Of a stretch of DNA of 64,000 nt, positions 32,726 through 41,758 are shown piece by piece; position 1 is the first letter of the stretch, and every line of letters starts with the position of its first letter. The stretch comes from DSNY01 sp040752195. Its GTDB lineage: Bacteria; Pseudomonadota; Gammaproteobacteria; Burkholderiales; Burkholderiaceae_F. Position numbers and translations under genes: made by a program. Location of the stretch: assembly GCA_040752195.1 (NCBI GenBank), contig JBFMFC010000014.1, positions 1-64,000 of the forward strand, read 5' to 3'. Under the pieces are notes generated by a model. It was not told where the DNA came from, made no database searches, and saw only the letters and a program-made list of their open reading frames with translations.

Positions 32726-33820
32726 TCAACGGCCGAAGTGCGCGTGCGCGCGGCCGTCGTCGAGCACTGCGCGCACCGCATCGGCGGCCGCGCGCAGCGT
32801 GTCGTAGCGGCGCACATGCCACAGGACCGTCGCCGCAGCGCCGATCAGGTTGTCGCGCATCGGCCCCGGCTCGCCGCGCAGCGCGGCGAGCCCCTGCTCG
32901 CGGGTCTGCGCGCACGCCGCTTCGGCATCGAAAGGCGTGTCCGCGCCCGCGCCGGGCGGCTGCGGCGGATAGATCCCCTGCGCGAAACCGAATTCGTCGG
33001 CGCGCAGATCCACGGGCGCTTCCGCACCGCCGTCCTCGTAGCGATACGCGCGCCCGCTGGCGCGCAGCGACGGCACCACACCGCCTTCGACACCGCGCAC
33101 GATCAGTGCGCTGTCGAAGCCGGCCGCGCGCGCCAGCAGCGCGTAGATGCGCGGATACGGCTTGTGCACGTAGCCGGTGACCAGATGCGTGCGCCGCCGT
33201 CCGCACACGGGCTTGGCCAGCACCTCGACCGTGGTCAGGACCTGCCGCTTGACGATGCGCGTGCGCAGCTGCGTGAGCGCGTGCAGCTTCGGATTGAACG
33301 CGCACTGATCGACGTAGGCCCAGCCGCAGGCAGGGTCGGCCAGCCGCGCCGCCGCCTGCGCCGGATCCAGATCGACCGGCTGCCCGCCGGCGGCGAGCAC
33401 CTGGTGCGTGGTCAGCCCGAACTTCGGCCCCATCGCGCGCACGCCGTGCGCCACCGTCGGCACGCCGCAGGCGGCTAGCACCGCGGGCAGAAACGGCGAC
33501 GCCGGCAGCGTACGCGTGAAGCCGTCGTACGCGTCGGCCAGATCGACCACCTCGTCCACCTCCGCGGCGACCCGCGCGGTGGTTTCCAGCACCGCGTCGA
33601 GCGCGCCGAGCGTCTCGTCGTCGGTCTCACGCTTCATGCGCAACGCGATCAGCAGCACGCCGGCCTGCACCGGGTCGGCAGCGCCGTCCAGGATCAGCCG
33701 CAACGCCTGCCGCGCTTCCTCGCGCGTGATGTCCTTGGACAGCTCCGGCCCCGTGGCCACGCGCTGGACCACGCTGCGCAGCAGCGCGGCACCGGCGTCA
33801 AGATCCGGCATGGCTCCCAT
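32726..33820 (-). CDS. ybiB: YbiB/TrpD2-type protein (anthranilate phosphoribosyltransferase paralogue)
   Basis: This 364-residue protein has the TrpD fold but diverged active-site sequence: ITREEARQALRLILDGAADP, ADAYDGFTRTLPASPFLPAV and HGVRAMGPKFGLTTHQVLAA, where TrpD has the KHGNR region. E. coli YbiB (TrpD2) binds nucleic acid and has no transferase role in tryptophan synthesis. No other trp gene is near. ATG 33820 has GGGAC 7 nt upstream; ATG 33811 is an alternative. It lies 14 bp after the Rieske gene and about 20 bp before the oxidoreductase. Confidence 0.87.
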   Translation of the reverse strand: MGAMPDLDAGAALLRSVVQRVATGPELSKDITREEARQALRLILDGAADPVQAGVLLIALRMKRETDDETLGALDAVLETTARVAAEVDEVVDLADAYDGFTRTLPASPFLPAVLAACGVPTVAHGVRAMGPKFGLTTHQVLAAGGQPVDLDPAQAAARLADPACGWAYVDQCAFNPKLHALTQLRTRIVKRQVLTTVEVLAKPVCGRRRTHLVTGYVHKPYPRIYALLARAAGFDSALIVRGVEGGVVPSLRASGRAYRYEDGGAEAPVDLRADEFGFAQGIYPPQPPGAGADTPFDAEAACAQTREQGLAALRGEPGPMRDNLIGAAATVLWHVRRYDTLRAAADAVRAVLDDGRAHAHFGR

Positions 33821-33834
33821 GTTCGATGTCCCGT

Positions 33835-34152
33835 TCAGATTCCGACGAACACCTGTCCGTCCTCGACTCTGACCGGATAGGTGCGCAGATTCGTTTCGGC
33901 CGGCTCCTCGGCGACCTCGCCGGTGCAGACATTGAAGCGGCTGCCGTGCAGAGGACACTTGACCCATGCGCCGCGCAGCGCGCCGTGCGACAGCGACGCG
34001 TCCTCGTGCGTGCAGGTGTCGTCCACCGCGCAGAACCGGCCTTCCACGTTGGCGATCAAGATGCGCCGGCCATCGAACTCGACGCATGTCATCCTTCCGG
34101 GCGGCAAGTCCGCCGCCGTCAAGGCAGTCCGAAACGTCATCGTCATCGTCAT
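33835..34152 (-). CDS. Rieske [2Fe-2S] ferredoxin-like protein
   Basis: This 105-residue protein is a stand-alone Rieske domain: first ligand pair CTH in DDTCTHEDASLSHGALRG, second pair CPLH in VKCPLHGSRFNVCTGEVAEE. Such proteins feed electrons to ring-hydroxylating oxygenases or act in assimilatory systems; no oxygenase is nearby. Three ATGs in an ATGACG run are possible; 34152 has GAGGAG 6 nt upstream and is chosen. It opens an operon with ybiB and the FAD oxidoreductase and is divergent from selO. Confidence 0.93.
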   Translation of the reverse strand: MTMTMTFRTALTAADLPPGRMTCVEFDGRRILIANVEGRFCAVDDTCTHEDASLSHGALRGAWVKCPLHGSRFNVCTGEVAEEPAETNLRTYPVRVEDGQVFVGI

Positions 34153-34279
34153 CGCCAACTCCTCACCGCAAGGCCCAGGGGCCGTGCGCGCGAAGTGTAG
34201 ACGCGGCGGCGGCGCTGTTGCCCAAAGACCTGCCGCGCGCAGGTGTTTGCGGCGTCTCGCTGTGGCAAGCTTCGCCGCG

Positions 34280-35776
34280 ATGACGATCGCCTCCACGCTG
34301 ACGCTGCCGCTGCGCGGCGACTTTGCCGACGCGCTGCCGCAGCTGTGCGTCGCCTGGCAGCCGCGCCCGGGACCGGCGCCACGACTGCTGTTCTTCAACC
34401 GCGCACTCGCGGCGGAACTGGACTTAGCCTGCGCGGACTGGAGCGAGCCGGATCTCGCGCAGGTCTTCGGCGGCAACGTCGTGCCTGCCGGCGTGCAGCC
34501 GGTGGCGCAGGTCTATGCCGGGCACCAGTTCGGCGCTTTCGTGCCCCGGCTGGGCGACGGCCGCGCGCTGCTGCTCGGAGAAGCCGTCGACCGTGAGGGG
34601 CGCCTGCGCGATCTGGCGTTCAAGGGCTCCGGTGCCACGCCTTTTGCCCGCAATGGCGACGGCAAGGCCGCCGTCGGTCCGATGCTGCGCGAAGTGTTGA
34701 TCGGTGAAGCCCTGCACGCGCTCGGCATTCCGGCCACGCGCGCGCTGGCGGTGGTGGCCACCGGCGAGCCGGTCCAGCGCGAGCGCGCGCTGCCCGGTGC
34801 GGTGCTCACGCGCGTGGCCGCCAGCCACCTGCGCGTGGGCACCTTCGAGTACGTCGCGGCACGACGAGACGAAGCGCTGCTGCGGCGGCTGGCCGACTAC
34901 GCGCTCACCCGGCACGGCCCGCCGTCGCGCAGCGGCGCGGACCGCTATCTGCAACTGCTGCACGCCGTCGTCGTGCGGCAAGCCCGCCTGGTCGCGCAGT
35001 GGATGAACGTGGGTTTCATCCACGGTGTGATGAATACCGACAACATGACGATCTCGGGCGAGGCGATCGACTTCGGCCCGTGCGCGTTCATGGATGCCTA
35101 CGACCCGGCCACGGTGTTCAGTTCGATCGACCGCGACGGCCGCTACGCGTACGGCAACCAGCCGGCGATCGCGCAGTGGAACCTGGCGCGCCTGGCCGAG
35201 GCGCTGCTGCCGCTGATCGACGCGGACGAGGAGCGCGCGGTGGCGTGCGCCACCGAGGCGGTGACGGCTTTCGCGGCGGCGTACGACCAGGCGCTGCGCG
35301 CCGGCCAGCGCGCCAAACTGGGCCTGCGCAGCGAGCGGCCCGAAGACGCACGGCTGATCGACGACTGGCTCGCGCTGCTTGCGCAGCGGCGCGCCGACTT
35401 CACACGCGCGCATCGCGCGCTCGCCGCAGCCGCCGCCGGCGACGATGCGCCGCTGCGCGCAGAGGTCGGCACCGGCGCCGACCTCGAGGCTTGGCTGGCG
35501 CGCTGGCGCGCGCGCTGCGCGCAGGACGATGACGGCGCCGCCGACGCGGCTGCCCGCGCCGTCGCGCTGCGGCGGACCAACCCCGGCGTCGTTGCGCGCA
35601 ACCACCGCGTCGAGGAAGCGCTCGCCGCCGCTACGAACGACGGCGACCTCGCGCCGTTTCGGCGCCTGCTCGCCGCGGTGACCCGCCCGTTCGACGACGA
35701 TCCCGCGCTCGAGCCCTATGCGCAGCCGGCGCCGGCCGAGTTCTCTCAGCGCTACATGACCTTCTGCGGTACCTGA
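34280..35776 (+). CDS. selO: protein adenylyltransferase SelO (YdiU)
   Basis: This 498-residue pseudokinase-fold enzyme transfers AMP to protein targets and is linked to redox control. ATP-site phrases are DLAFKGSGATPFARNGDGKA, and the metal site GVMNTDNMTISGEAIDFGPC contains the DFG-like Asp. The C-terminus RYMTFCGT keeps the cysteine that is selenocysteine in some eukaryotic relatives. ATG 34280 is chosen because family sequence begins right there; the frame upstream overlaps the Rieske gene. It is followed by the cobalamin riboswitch. Confidence 0.95.
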   Translation: MTIASTLTLPLRGDFADALPQLCVAWQPRPGPAPRLLFFNRALAAELDLACADWSEPDLAQVFGGNVVPAGVQPVAQVYAGHQFGAFVPRLGDGRALLLGEAVDREGRLRDLAFKGSGATPFARNGDGKAAVGPMLREVLIGEALHALGIPATRALAVVATGEPVQRERALPGAVLTRVAASHLRVGTFEYVAARRDEALLRRLADYALTRHGPPSRSGADRYLQLLHAVVVRQARLVAQWMNVGFIHGVMNTDNMTISGEAIDFGPCAFMDAYDPATVFSSIDRDGRYAYGNQPAIAQWNLARLAEALLPLIDADEERAVACATEAVTAFAAAYDQALRAGQRAKLGLRSERPEDARLIDDWLALLAQRRADFTRAHRALAAAAAGDDAPLRAEVGTGADLEAWLARWRARCAQDDDGAADAAARAVALRRTNPGVVARNHRVEEALAAATNDGDLAPFRRLLAAVTRPFDDDPALEPYAQPAPAEFSQRYMTFCGT

Positions 35777-35825
35777 CCGCGCGCCGACTTGACGCGAACG
35801 TCAACTCGCCGATAGATTGCGCGTG

Positions 35826-36025
35826 CTGGTGCTCGCGTCGCCGCTCGTGCGACGCGGTTCAACGGGAATCGGGGAGGCGTATGCCGAATGCGCCCAACCC
35901 GAGCTGCCCCCCGCAACGGTAAGCGGACGAGGCTCGCGCCTTAGCCCGTGCGACGCACGCCACTGGGGCCAACGCCCTGGGAAGGCCGCACGGGTCGTTC
36001 CGCCAGCCCGGATACCGGCCAGCAG
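35826..36025 (+). ncRNA. cobalamin riboswitch
   Basis: Conserved blocks of the B12 element are in order: GGTGCTCG at 35828, AACGGGAATC near 35861, the B12-box-type core GCTGCCCCCCGCAACGGTAA at 35904-35923, GCCACTGG near 35960, TGGGAAGG near 35979, and CCCGGATACCGGCC at 36007-36020. A hairpin GGTGCGCA/TGCGCACC just after it (36028-36044) and CCGCGC-GGGGAG-GCGCGG (36056-36073), which may mask purine-rich sequence, could be the expression platform. It should switch off btuB and the genes behind it when adenosylcobalamin is plentiful. Ends are approximate. Confidence 0.93.
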
Positions 36026-36104
36026 GGGGTGCGCAGTGCGCACCGTGTTGAGCGTCCGCGCGGGGAGGCGCGGAAGCTCGCCTGCCCTCAGTGGAGTTCT
36101 TCGA

Positions 36105-37934
36105 ATGCCTTCGCCCCTGCGCGCGCCCGCGCTCGCGCCGACATGCTGTTTCGCCCTTTGCCTTTCCGTACCGGCGCCCGCCCGAGCGATGCTCGATGCG
36201 GTCGTCATCACCGCGACCCGCACCGAGATGCGGGTCTCCGAGGTCGTGGCGGAAACCACGGTACTCACACGCGCTGACCTGGCCCGATTCGAGGCGCGCT
36301 CACTCGCCGAAGTGCTGGCCACAACGGCCGGCATCCAGTTCGCCGCCAACGGCGGGCTCGGCAAGAGCTCGTCGCTGTTCGTGCGCGGGCTGGACTCGCG
36401 CCATGTGCTGCTGCTCGTCGACGGCGTCCCGGTCGGCTCGGCCACCACCGGCACGCCGTCGCTCGACAACCTCCCGCTGGAACTGATCGACCGCATCGAG
36501 ATCGCGCGCGGTCCGCTGACCTCGCTGTATGGCAGCGGCGCGATGGGCGCGGTGATCCAGGTCTTCACCCGCCGCGGGGCGGCGGCCACTGCCGCCAGCG
36601 CCGCAGCCGGCAGCCACGGCTACGCGCGCGGCGCCGCCGGCGTCGGCATCGACGCACCAGTGCAGTTGGCGCTGTCGGCCCAGCATCTGCGCACCCGGGG
36701 CTTCTCCGCAACGAACGGCAGCGTGCCGTTCGGTAACTTCAATCCCGACGACGATCCGTTCAGGCAGTCCGCCGGCGCGGCGCGCATCAGCGCCGCGCTG
36801 GGCGCCGGCTGGCGCGCCGACCTGCTCACGGTCGAATCGCGCGGTACGACGCACTACGACGACGGCCCCGGCGCCGACACGCACGCGAAGCTGCGCAACT
36901 CAGTGACCGCCGCCGGGATCGATGGCAAGCCCCTCGCGCGCTGGCACAGCGCGCTGCGGCTGGGGCGCAGCATCGATGTGTACGACACGCGCGCATCCGC
37001 CAGCCCGTTCGTGACGCCCGGTCCGATCGAGACCGAACAGACGCAGCTTTCCTGGGAAAACACGATCGCCACCGCCGCGGGCCGCTGGCTGCTGCTCGCG
37101 GAACGCACCGAGCAGGACGTCAGCCGGCCCGGCGCACCGTTCGCGGCGAGCCACCGCACGATCGACGCGGCCGGTGTCGGCTACACGTTGACCATGGGCA
37201 CGCACGATCTGCAGGCGAGCCTGCGGCGCGACCGCAATTCCCAGTTCGGCGGCCAGACGACCGGCGCGCTCGGCTACGCGTGGTCGTTCGCACCCGCGTG
37301 GCGCGCGGGCGCCGGCTACGGCGAGTCGTTCACCGCACCGAGCTTCAACCAGCTGTACTTCCCGGGCTTCGGTAACCCGAACCTCAAGCCGGAGCAAGGC
37401 GAGCACTACGAAGTCTTCGGCGCCTGGCGCGGCGCCGGCGCGCACGCGCGGCTGACGGCCTACGAGCACCGCTACGTCGGCTTCATTTCCGCGGGACCGG
37501 CGCCGGCGAACCTGCCGCGCGTGCGCATTCGCGGCGCCTCGCTCGACACCGGCGCGCGCGCAGGTGCGTTCACCGTCTCCGGCGGCGCCGACTACGTCGA
37601 TCCGCGCAACCGCACCGCCGGCGCCGCTTTCGGCCGCCGGCTGCCGCGGCGGGCGCTCGCCGCGGCGCACGCCGACGTCGGCTACGAATTCGGCGGCTGG
37701 CGCGTCGGTGCGCAGCTGCGCGCGCAGGGCGCGCGCTACGACGACGCCGCGAATACGCGCCGGCTGGGCGGCTTCGCGGTGCTGGATCTGCGCGCCGACC
37801 GGCGTCTGGCGCGCGGCTGGACCGTCGGCGTACGGCTGAACAACGCGCTGGATAAGTCCTACGAGACCGCATACGGCTACAACCAGCCGGGCCGCGAGCT
37901 GTACCTGTCGGTGCGCTGGCAGCCGCAGTCGTGA
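36105..37934 (+). CDS. btuB: TonB-dependent cobalamin/corrinoid receptor
   Basis: This 609-residue outer-membrane receptor has a signal peptide ending near ALCLSVPAPARA, a TonB-box-like start DAVVITATRTEMRVSE, a plug domain (SLFVRGLDSRHVLLLVDGVP, PLELIDRIEIARGPLTSLYG) and a 22-strand-type barrel ending in the aromatic-rich ELYLSVRWQPQS. Size equals E. coli BtuB. ATG 36105 has GGAG 8 nt upstream; longer starts would run through the riboswitch. The riboswitch and the B12 genes downstream fix its likely substrate. Confidence 0.94.
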   Translation: MPSPLRAPALAPTCCFALCLSVPAPARAMLDAVVITATRTEMRVSEVVAETTVLTRADLARFEARSLAEVLATTAGIQFAANGGLGKSSSLFVRGLDSRHVLLLVDGVPVGSATTGTPSLDNLPLELIDRIEIARGPLTSLYGSGAMGAVIQVFTRRGAAATAASAAAGSHGYARGAAGVGIDAPVQLALSAQHLRTRGFSATNGSVPFGNFNPDDDPFRQSAGAARISAALGAGWRADLLTVESRGTTHYDDGPGADTHAKLRNSVTAAGIDGKPLARWHSALRLGRSIDVYDTRASASPFVTPGPIETEQTQLSWENTIATAAGRWLLLAERTEQDVSRPGAPFAASHRTIDAAGVGYTLTMGTHDLQASLRRDRNSQFGGQTTGALGYAWSFAPAWRAGAGYGESFTAPSFNQLYFPGFGNPNLKPEQGEHYEVFGAWRGAGAHARLTAYEHRYVGFISAGPAPANLPRVRIRGASLDTGARAGAFTVSGGADYVDPRNRTAGAAFGRRLPRRALAAAHADVGYEFGGWRVGAQLRAQGARYDDAANTRRLGGFAVLDLRADRRLARGWTVGVRLNNALDKSYETAYGYNQPGRELYLSVRWQPQS

Positions 37935-37941
37935 GGACGCG

Positions 37942-38499
37942 ATGCGCGAACTGATCGTCGGCGGCGTGCGCAGCGGCAAGTCGGCAGCGGCGCTCGCGCG
38001 CGCCGCTGCCTGGCTCGAGTGCGCCGAGCACGAGGCGACGCTGATCGCCACCGCGACCGCGGCCGACGAAGAGATGCGCGCGCGCATCGCGCGGCACCGC
38101 GCCGAGCGCGCGCGCCGCCTGCCGCGCCTGACCACGCTGGAGGAGCCGCGCGCGCTCGCGGAAACGGTCGCACGCCTCAGCGCCCCGCGTCGGCTCGTGC
38201 TCGTCGAATGCCTGACGCTGTGGGCGACCAACCTGCTGGCGCCGTCGACCGGCGCGCCGCTGCCTGCGGGGCGATGGAGCGCGCGCGTGGACGAACTCGC
38301 GCAGGCGCTGGCCGCCGCCGCCGGGCCGGTGGTGCTGGTGGCCAACGAAATCGGCCTGGGCGTGATCGGCGCGGATGCGGCCACGCGCCGCTTCGTCGAC
38401 GCCGCCGGCGAACTGAACCGGCGCATCGCCGCGGCATGCGAGCGGGTGACGCTGGTCGCCGCCGGCTGCGAGCTGCCGCTGAAGGCGCCGCGGCCATGA
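37942..38499 (+). CDS. cobU: adenosylcobinamide kinase / adenosylcobinamide-phosphate guanylyltransferase
   Basis: This 185-residue enzyme phosphorylates adenosylcobinamide and adds GMP, making the activated precursor of the nucleotide loop. P-loop: LIVGGVRSGKSAAALARA. Guanylylation region: IATATAADEEMRARIARHRA, where the His accepts GMP. VLVECLTLWATNLL and VLVANEIGLGVIGADAATRR are family hallmarks. It lies 7 bp after btuB and overlaps btuF as ATGA. Confidence 0.95.
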   Translation: MRELIVGGVRSGKSAAALARAAAWLECAEHEATLIATATAADEEMRARIARHRAERARRLPRLTTLEEPRALAETVARLSAPRRLVLVECLTLWATNLLAPSTGAPLPAGRWSARVDELAQALAAAAGPVVLVANEIGLGVIGADAATRRFVDAAGELNRRIAAACERVTLVAAGCELPLKAPRP

Positions 38500-39377
38500 C
38501 GCGCGCACTTCGTCTGCTGCTCGCTCTGCTGGTGCTGCTGCCGCCGGCGGCGTCCGCGCGCATCACCGTCACCGACGACCGCGGTGCCACCTTCGCGTTC
38601 GCCGCGCCGCCGGCGCGCATCGTCGCGCTGCTGCCGTCGCTGACGGAAACGGTCTGCGCGCTCGGCGCTTGCGAGAAGCTGGTCGGCGTCGACCGCTTCT
38701 CCAACTGGCCCGCGCAGGTCGGCGCGCTGCCGCGGCTGGGCGGCATCGACGACGTGCCGATCGAAGCGCTGCTGCGGCTGCAGCCCGACGTGGTGCTGGC
38801 GTCGGTCTCGCACCGCATGCTCGACCGGCTGCAGGCGCTCGGCGTTGCGGTGCTGGCGCTCCGGAGCGAAACGCACGCCGACGTCCGGCGCACGTTCGAG
38901 CGTGTCGCCGCGCTGATCGGCGAGCCAGCGCGTGCTGATGCGGCCTGGGCAGGCGTGCAGGCGCGGCTCGCGCGGTCGGCCGCGCGCGTGCCGCCGTCCT
39001 GGCACGGCGCGCGCGTGTATGTCGAGATCGGCGGCGGCTGGGCCGCCGGGGCGGGTTCGTTCATCGGCGAGACACTCGCGGCGCTGGGGCTCGCCAACGC
39101 GGTGGACGCCGCACTCGGTCCGTTTCCGAAACTCAACCCCGAGCACGCGGTGCGCGTGCGGCCGGATCTGTTCATCGCCAGCGCGCGCGAAGCGGCGCAG
39201 TTGGCCAACCGGCCGGGCTGGCACGCGATCCCCGCGCTCGCCGCCGGTCGCATTTGCGCGTTCGAGCAGGCGCGCTGGGAGCTGCTGGTGCGGCCCGGGC
39301 CGCGACTGGCCGAAGCGGCCGAAGCGATCGCCGACTGCCTGGCGGCGCTGCCGAGGACGGCGGGCGATGCACGCTGA
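38496..39377 (+). CDS. btuF: periplasmic cobalamin-binding protein BtuF
   Basis: This 293-residue solute-binding protein has a clear signal peptide (LRLLLALLVLLPPAASA) and two Fe-siderophore/B12-type lobes: RIVALLPSLTETVCALGACE, LVGVDRFSNWPAQVGALPRL and LLRLQPDVVLASVSH. It delivers corrinoid to BtuCD. The start overlaps the cobU stop and its end overlaps btuC by 11 nt. Confidence 0.92.
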   Translation: MTRALRLLLALLVLLPPAASARITVTDDRGATFAFAAPPARIVALLPSLTETVCALGACEKLVGVDRFSNWPAQVGALPRLGGIDDVPIEALLRLQPDVVLASVSHRMLDRLQALGVAVLALRSETHADVRRTFERVAALIGEPARADAAWAGVQARLARSAARVPPSWHGARVYVEIGGGWAAGAGSFIGETLAALGLANAVDAALGPFPKLNPEHAVRVRPDLFIASAREAAQLANRPGWHAIPALAAGRICAFEQARWELLVRPGPRLAEAAEAIADCLAALPRTAGDAR

Positions 39378-40419
39378 AGCGGTCGGCACCCTGCGCGAGC
39401 GCGCTGATGGCGCAGCGGCACGGCGTCGGCGCGTAACGCTCGCACTGCTGGCAGCGGCGCTCGCCGTTGCTGTGCTCGGCCTGCTCGCCGGCAGCCACGG
39501 CCTGTCGTGGCGGGCGTTCGCCGCGGACTGGGAGGCCGGCCGAGCCTGGCTGATCGTCGGCGAGCTGCGCGCCCCGCGCAGCCTGGCGGCGTTGCTGGTG
39601 GGTGCGCTGCTCGGGCTGGCGGGCGCGATCGCGCAGGGCGTGTTCCGCAATCCGCTGGCGGACCCCTATCTGCTCGGCTCCGCCGCCGGCGCCTCGCTCG
39701 GCGTGGTGCTCGTGCTGGCCGCCACCGCGCTCGGCGGGCAGGCGATCCCGCTGGCCGCCGCGTCCTGGCTCGAGCGCGTGGGCCTCGTGGCGGCCGCCTT
39801 CGCCGGCGCGCTGGCGGGCGTGGTGCTGACGCTGCTGCTGGCGCGCGGCGCCCAGCACACGATCCGGCTGCTGTTGGCGGGCGTGGTGGCCGCCGTGTTG
39901 CTGGGTGCCGTCAATGACCTGGTCACGCTGCTGGCGCCGGATGCGCTGCGCGGCAAGCAGGCTTTCCTGCTCGGCAGCACCGCCTTCGTCGGCTGGCGCG
40001 GGGTGGCGCTGCTGGCGCTGGGACTGGCCATCGCGCTGCCGCTGGCGGTGGCGGTCGCGCGCGTGCTGGATGCGCTCACGCTGGGCGAGGAGGCCGCCGC
40101 CAGCCTGGGGCTGCGGCTTGCGCGCTGGCGGCTGGCGCTGGTGGCGCTGTTCGCGTTCGCCACCGCGCTGGCAGTCGCGCAAGCGGGGCTGATCGCCTTC
40201 GTCGGCCTGGCCGCGCCGCACGTGGTGCGCCGGCTCGCGCCGTCAGCCCACGGCTTCCTGCTGGCCGCCAGCGCCCTGGCCGGCGCGGTGCTGCTCGGCG
40301 CGGCCGACGTGGCCGCGCGCGCGCTGATCGCGCCGCAGGAGCTGCCGGTGGGCGTGATCACGGCGGTGGCCGGCAGCGCCTACCTGCTGTGGCTGCTGGC
40401 GCGCGAGGGGCGGCGATGA
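39367..40419 (+). CDS. btuC: cobalamin ABC transporter permease BtuC
   Basis: This 350-residue FecCD-family permease has nine to ten membrane helices. Typical phrases are ELRAPRSLAALLVGALLGLA, GVFRNPLADPYLLGSAAGAS and AGLIAFVGLAAPHVVRRL (the coupling helix region). ATG 39367 gives a 20-residue cytosolic lead; the longer frame upstream lies inside btuF. It overlaps btuD as ATGA. Confidence 0.94.
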   Translation: MHAEAVGTLRERADGAAARRRRVTLALLAAALAVAVLGLLAGSHGLSWRAFAADWEAGRAWLIVGELRAPRSLAALLVGALLGLAGAIAQGVFRNPLADPYLLGSAAGASLGVVLVLAATALGGQAIPLAAASWLERVGLVAAAFAGALAGVVLTLLLARGAQHTIRLLLAGVVAAVLLGAVNDLVTLLAPDALRGKQAFLLGSTAFVGWRGVALLALGLAIALPLAVAVARVLDALTLGEEAAASLGLRLARWRLALVALFAFATALAVAQAGLIAFVGLAAPHVVRRLAPSAHGFLLAASALAGAVLLGAADVAARALIAPQELPVGVITAVAGSAYLLWLLAREGRR

Positions 40420-41177
40420 CGGTGCTCGCAGCCGCCGCCGTCACCGCCGGCTACGGCGCGCAGCCGGTCGTCGACGCCGTCAGCTGCGAGTTTGCGCGCG
40501 GCTGGACCGCGATCGTCGGCCCGAACGGCGCCGGCAAGAGCACGCTGCTGCGGGTGCTGGCCGGGCTGCTGGCGCCGAGCGCCGGCGAAGTGCGGCTCGA
40601 CGGCGAGCCGCTCGAGCGCTTGTCGCCGCGCGCGCGGGCCCGCGCGATTGCCTGGCTGCCGCAGCTTGCCGAGCCGGCCGGAGAGCTCACGGTACGCGAG
40701 ACGGTGGCGCTCGGCAGGCTGCCGCATCTGGGCGTTTTCGGCGCGCCGACGGCGGCGGACGAAGCCGCGATCGACGCAGCGATGCAGCGCACCGAGTGCG
40801 GCGCCTGGGCCGAGCGTCGCCTGTCGGAACTGTCTGGGGGCGAGCGTCAGCGCGCGCTGTTGGCGCGCGCGCTGGCGACCGAAGCGCCCGTGCTGCTGCT
40901 GGACGAGCCGACGCTGCATCTGGATCCGCCGCACCAGGTGGCGCTCGCGAAACTGGCGCGGTCGCTCGCCGCCACGCATACGGTGGTGACGGTGATGCAC
41001 GATCTTTCGCTCGCGCTGGCGGCCGACCGCGTGCTGCTGCTCGCCGACGGCGGCGTGCGGATTAGCGCCGCGGCCGGCGATGCGGCGCTGCACCGCGCGC
41101 TGGAGCGCTGCTTCGCCGACGCGGTTCGCATCGAGGTGCGCAACGGGCGCGCGCTCGTCGCCCCGGCGCTGGATTGA
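40416..41177 (+). CDS. btuD: cobalamin ABC transporter ATPase BtuD
   Basis: This 253-residue ATPase shows Walker A AIVGPNGAGKSTLLRVLAGL, signature LSELSGGERQRALLARALAT, Walker B PVLLLDEPTLHLDPPHQ and the switch His in VVTVMHDLSLALAADRVLL. ATG 40416 overlaps the btuC stop; an upstream in-frame ATG at 40389 is not needed. It completes BtuFCD with the two preceding genes. Confidence 0.95.
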   Translation: MTVLAAAAVTAGYGAQPVVDAVSCEFARGWTAIVGPNGAGKSTLLRVLAGLLAPSAGEVRLDGEPLERLSPRARARAIAWLPQLAEPAGELTVRETVALGRLPHLGVFGAPTAADEAAIDAAMQRTECGAWAERRLSELSGGERQRALLARALATEAPVLLLDEPTLHLDPPHQVALAKLARSLAATHTVVTVMHDLSLALAADRVLLLADGGVRISAAAGDAALHRALERCFADAVRIEVRNGRALVAPALD

Positions 41178-41186
41178 ACGGACGCC

Positions 41187-41756
41187 ATGAGAATCGAAAC
41201 CCCGCCCACCGCGCGCGTCCGCGCCAAGCCCACCGGGGCGCGGCGCGGGCTGCTGATCGTGCACACCGGCGACGGCAAGGGCAAGAGCACGGCGGCCTTC
41301 GGGCTGGCGCTGCGCGCGCACGGCCGCGGCAAGCGCGTGGCGATCTTCCAGTTCATGAAGGTGCCGAGCGCGCGCTTCGGCGAGCACCGGGCCTTTGCGC
41401 AACTGGGCGTGCCGGTCGCAGGCCTGGGCGACGGCTTCAGCTGGCGCAGCCGCGACCTGGCGCACTCCGCGCGGCTTGCACGCGAAGGCTGGCAGCGGGC
41501 CGCGGACGCGATCGCCGACGGCAAACACTTCCTGGTGGTGCTGGACGAGCTGACCTACCCGCTGCGCTACGGCTGGCTGTCGCTCGACCCCGTGCTGGCG
41601 GCGCTGGCCGCGCGTCCGGCGGCCACCACGGTGGTCGCGACGGGCCGCGGTGCACCGGTCGAGCTGATCGCGCTCGCGGATACCGTGACGGAATTCCGCA
41701 AGGTCAAGCACCACTACGACGCCGGGGTGCCCGCGCAGCGCGGCATCGAGGACTGA
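41187..41756 (+). CDS. cobO: cob(I)yrinic acid a,c-diamide adenosyltransferase
   Basis: This 189-residue CobA/CobO/BtuR-type enzyme attaches the 5'-deoxyadenosyl ligand to Co(I) corrinoids. Its P-loop-like motif is LIVHTGDGKGKSTAAFGLAL, with VAIFQFMKVPSARFGEH, VVLDELTYPLRYGWLSL and the C-terminal KHHYDAGVPAQRGIED all typical. It lets imported cobinamide or cobalamin be adenosylated before CobU and CobQ act. It lies 9 bp after btuD. Confidence 0.96.
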   Translation: MRIETPPTARVRAKPTGARRGLLIVHTGDGKGKSTAAFGLALRAHGRGKRVAIFQFMKVPSARFGEHRAFAQLGVPVAGLGDGFSWRSRDLAHSARLAREGWQRAADAIADGKHFLVVLDELTYPLRYGWLSLDPVLAALAARPAATTVVATGRGAPVELIALADTVTEFRKVKHHYDAGVPAQRGIED

Positions 41757-41758
41757 CG

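Noticed and set aside
36900..39650. 916-codon open frame on the minus strand
   Set aside because: Antisense to btuB, cobU and btuF; Ala/Arg/Ser-rich without family likeness.
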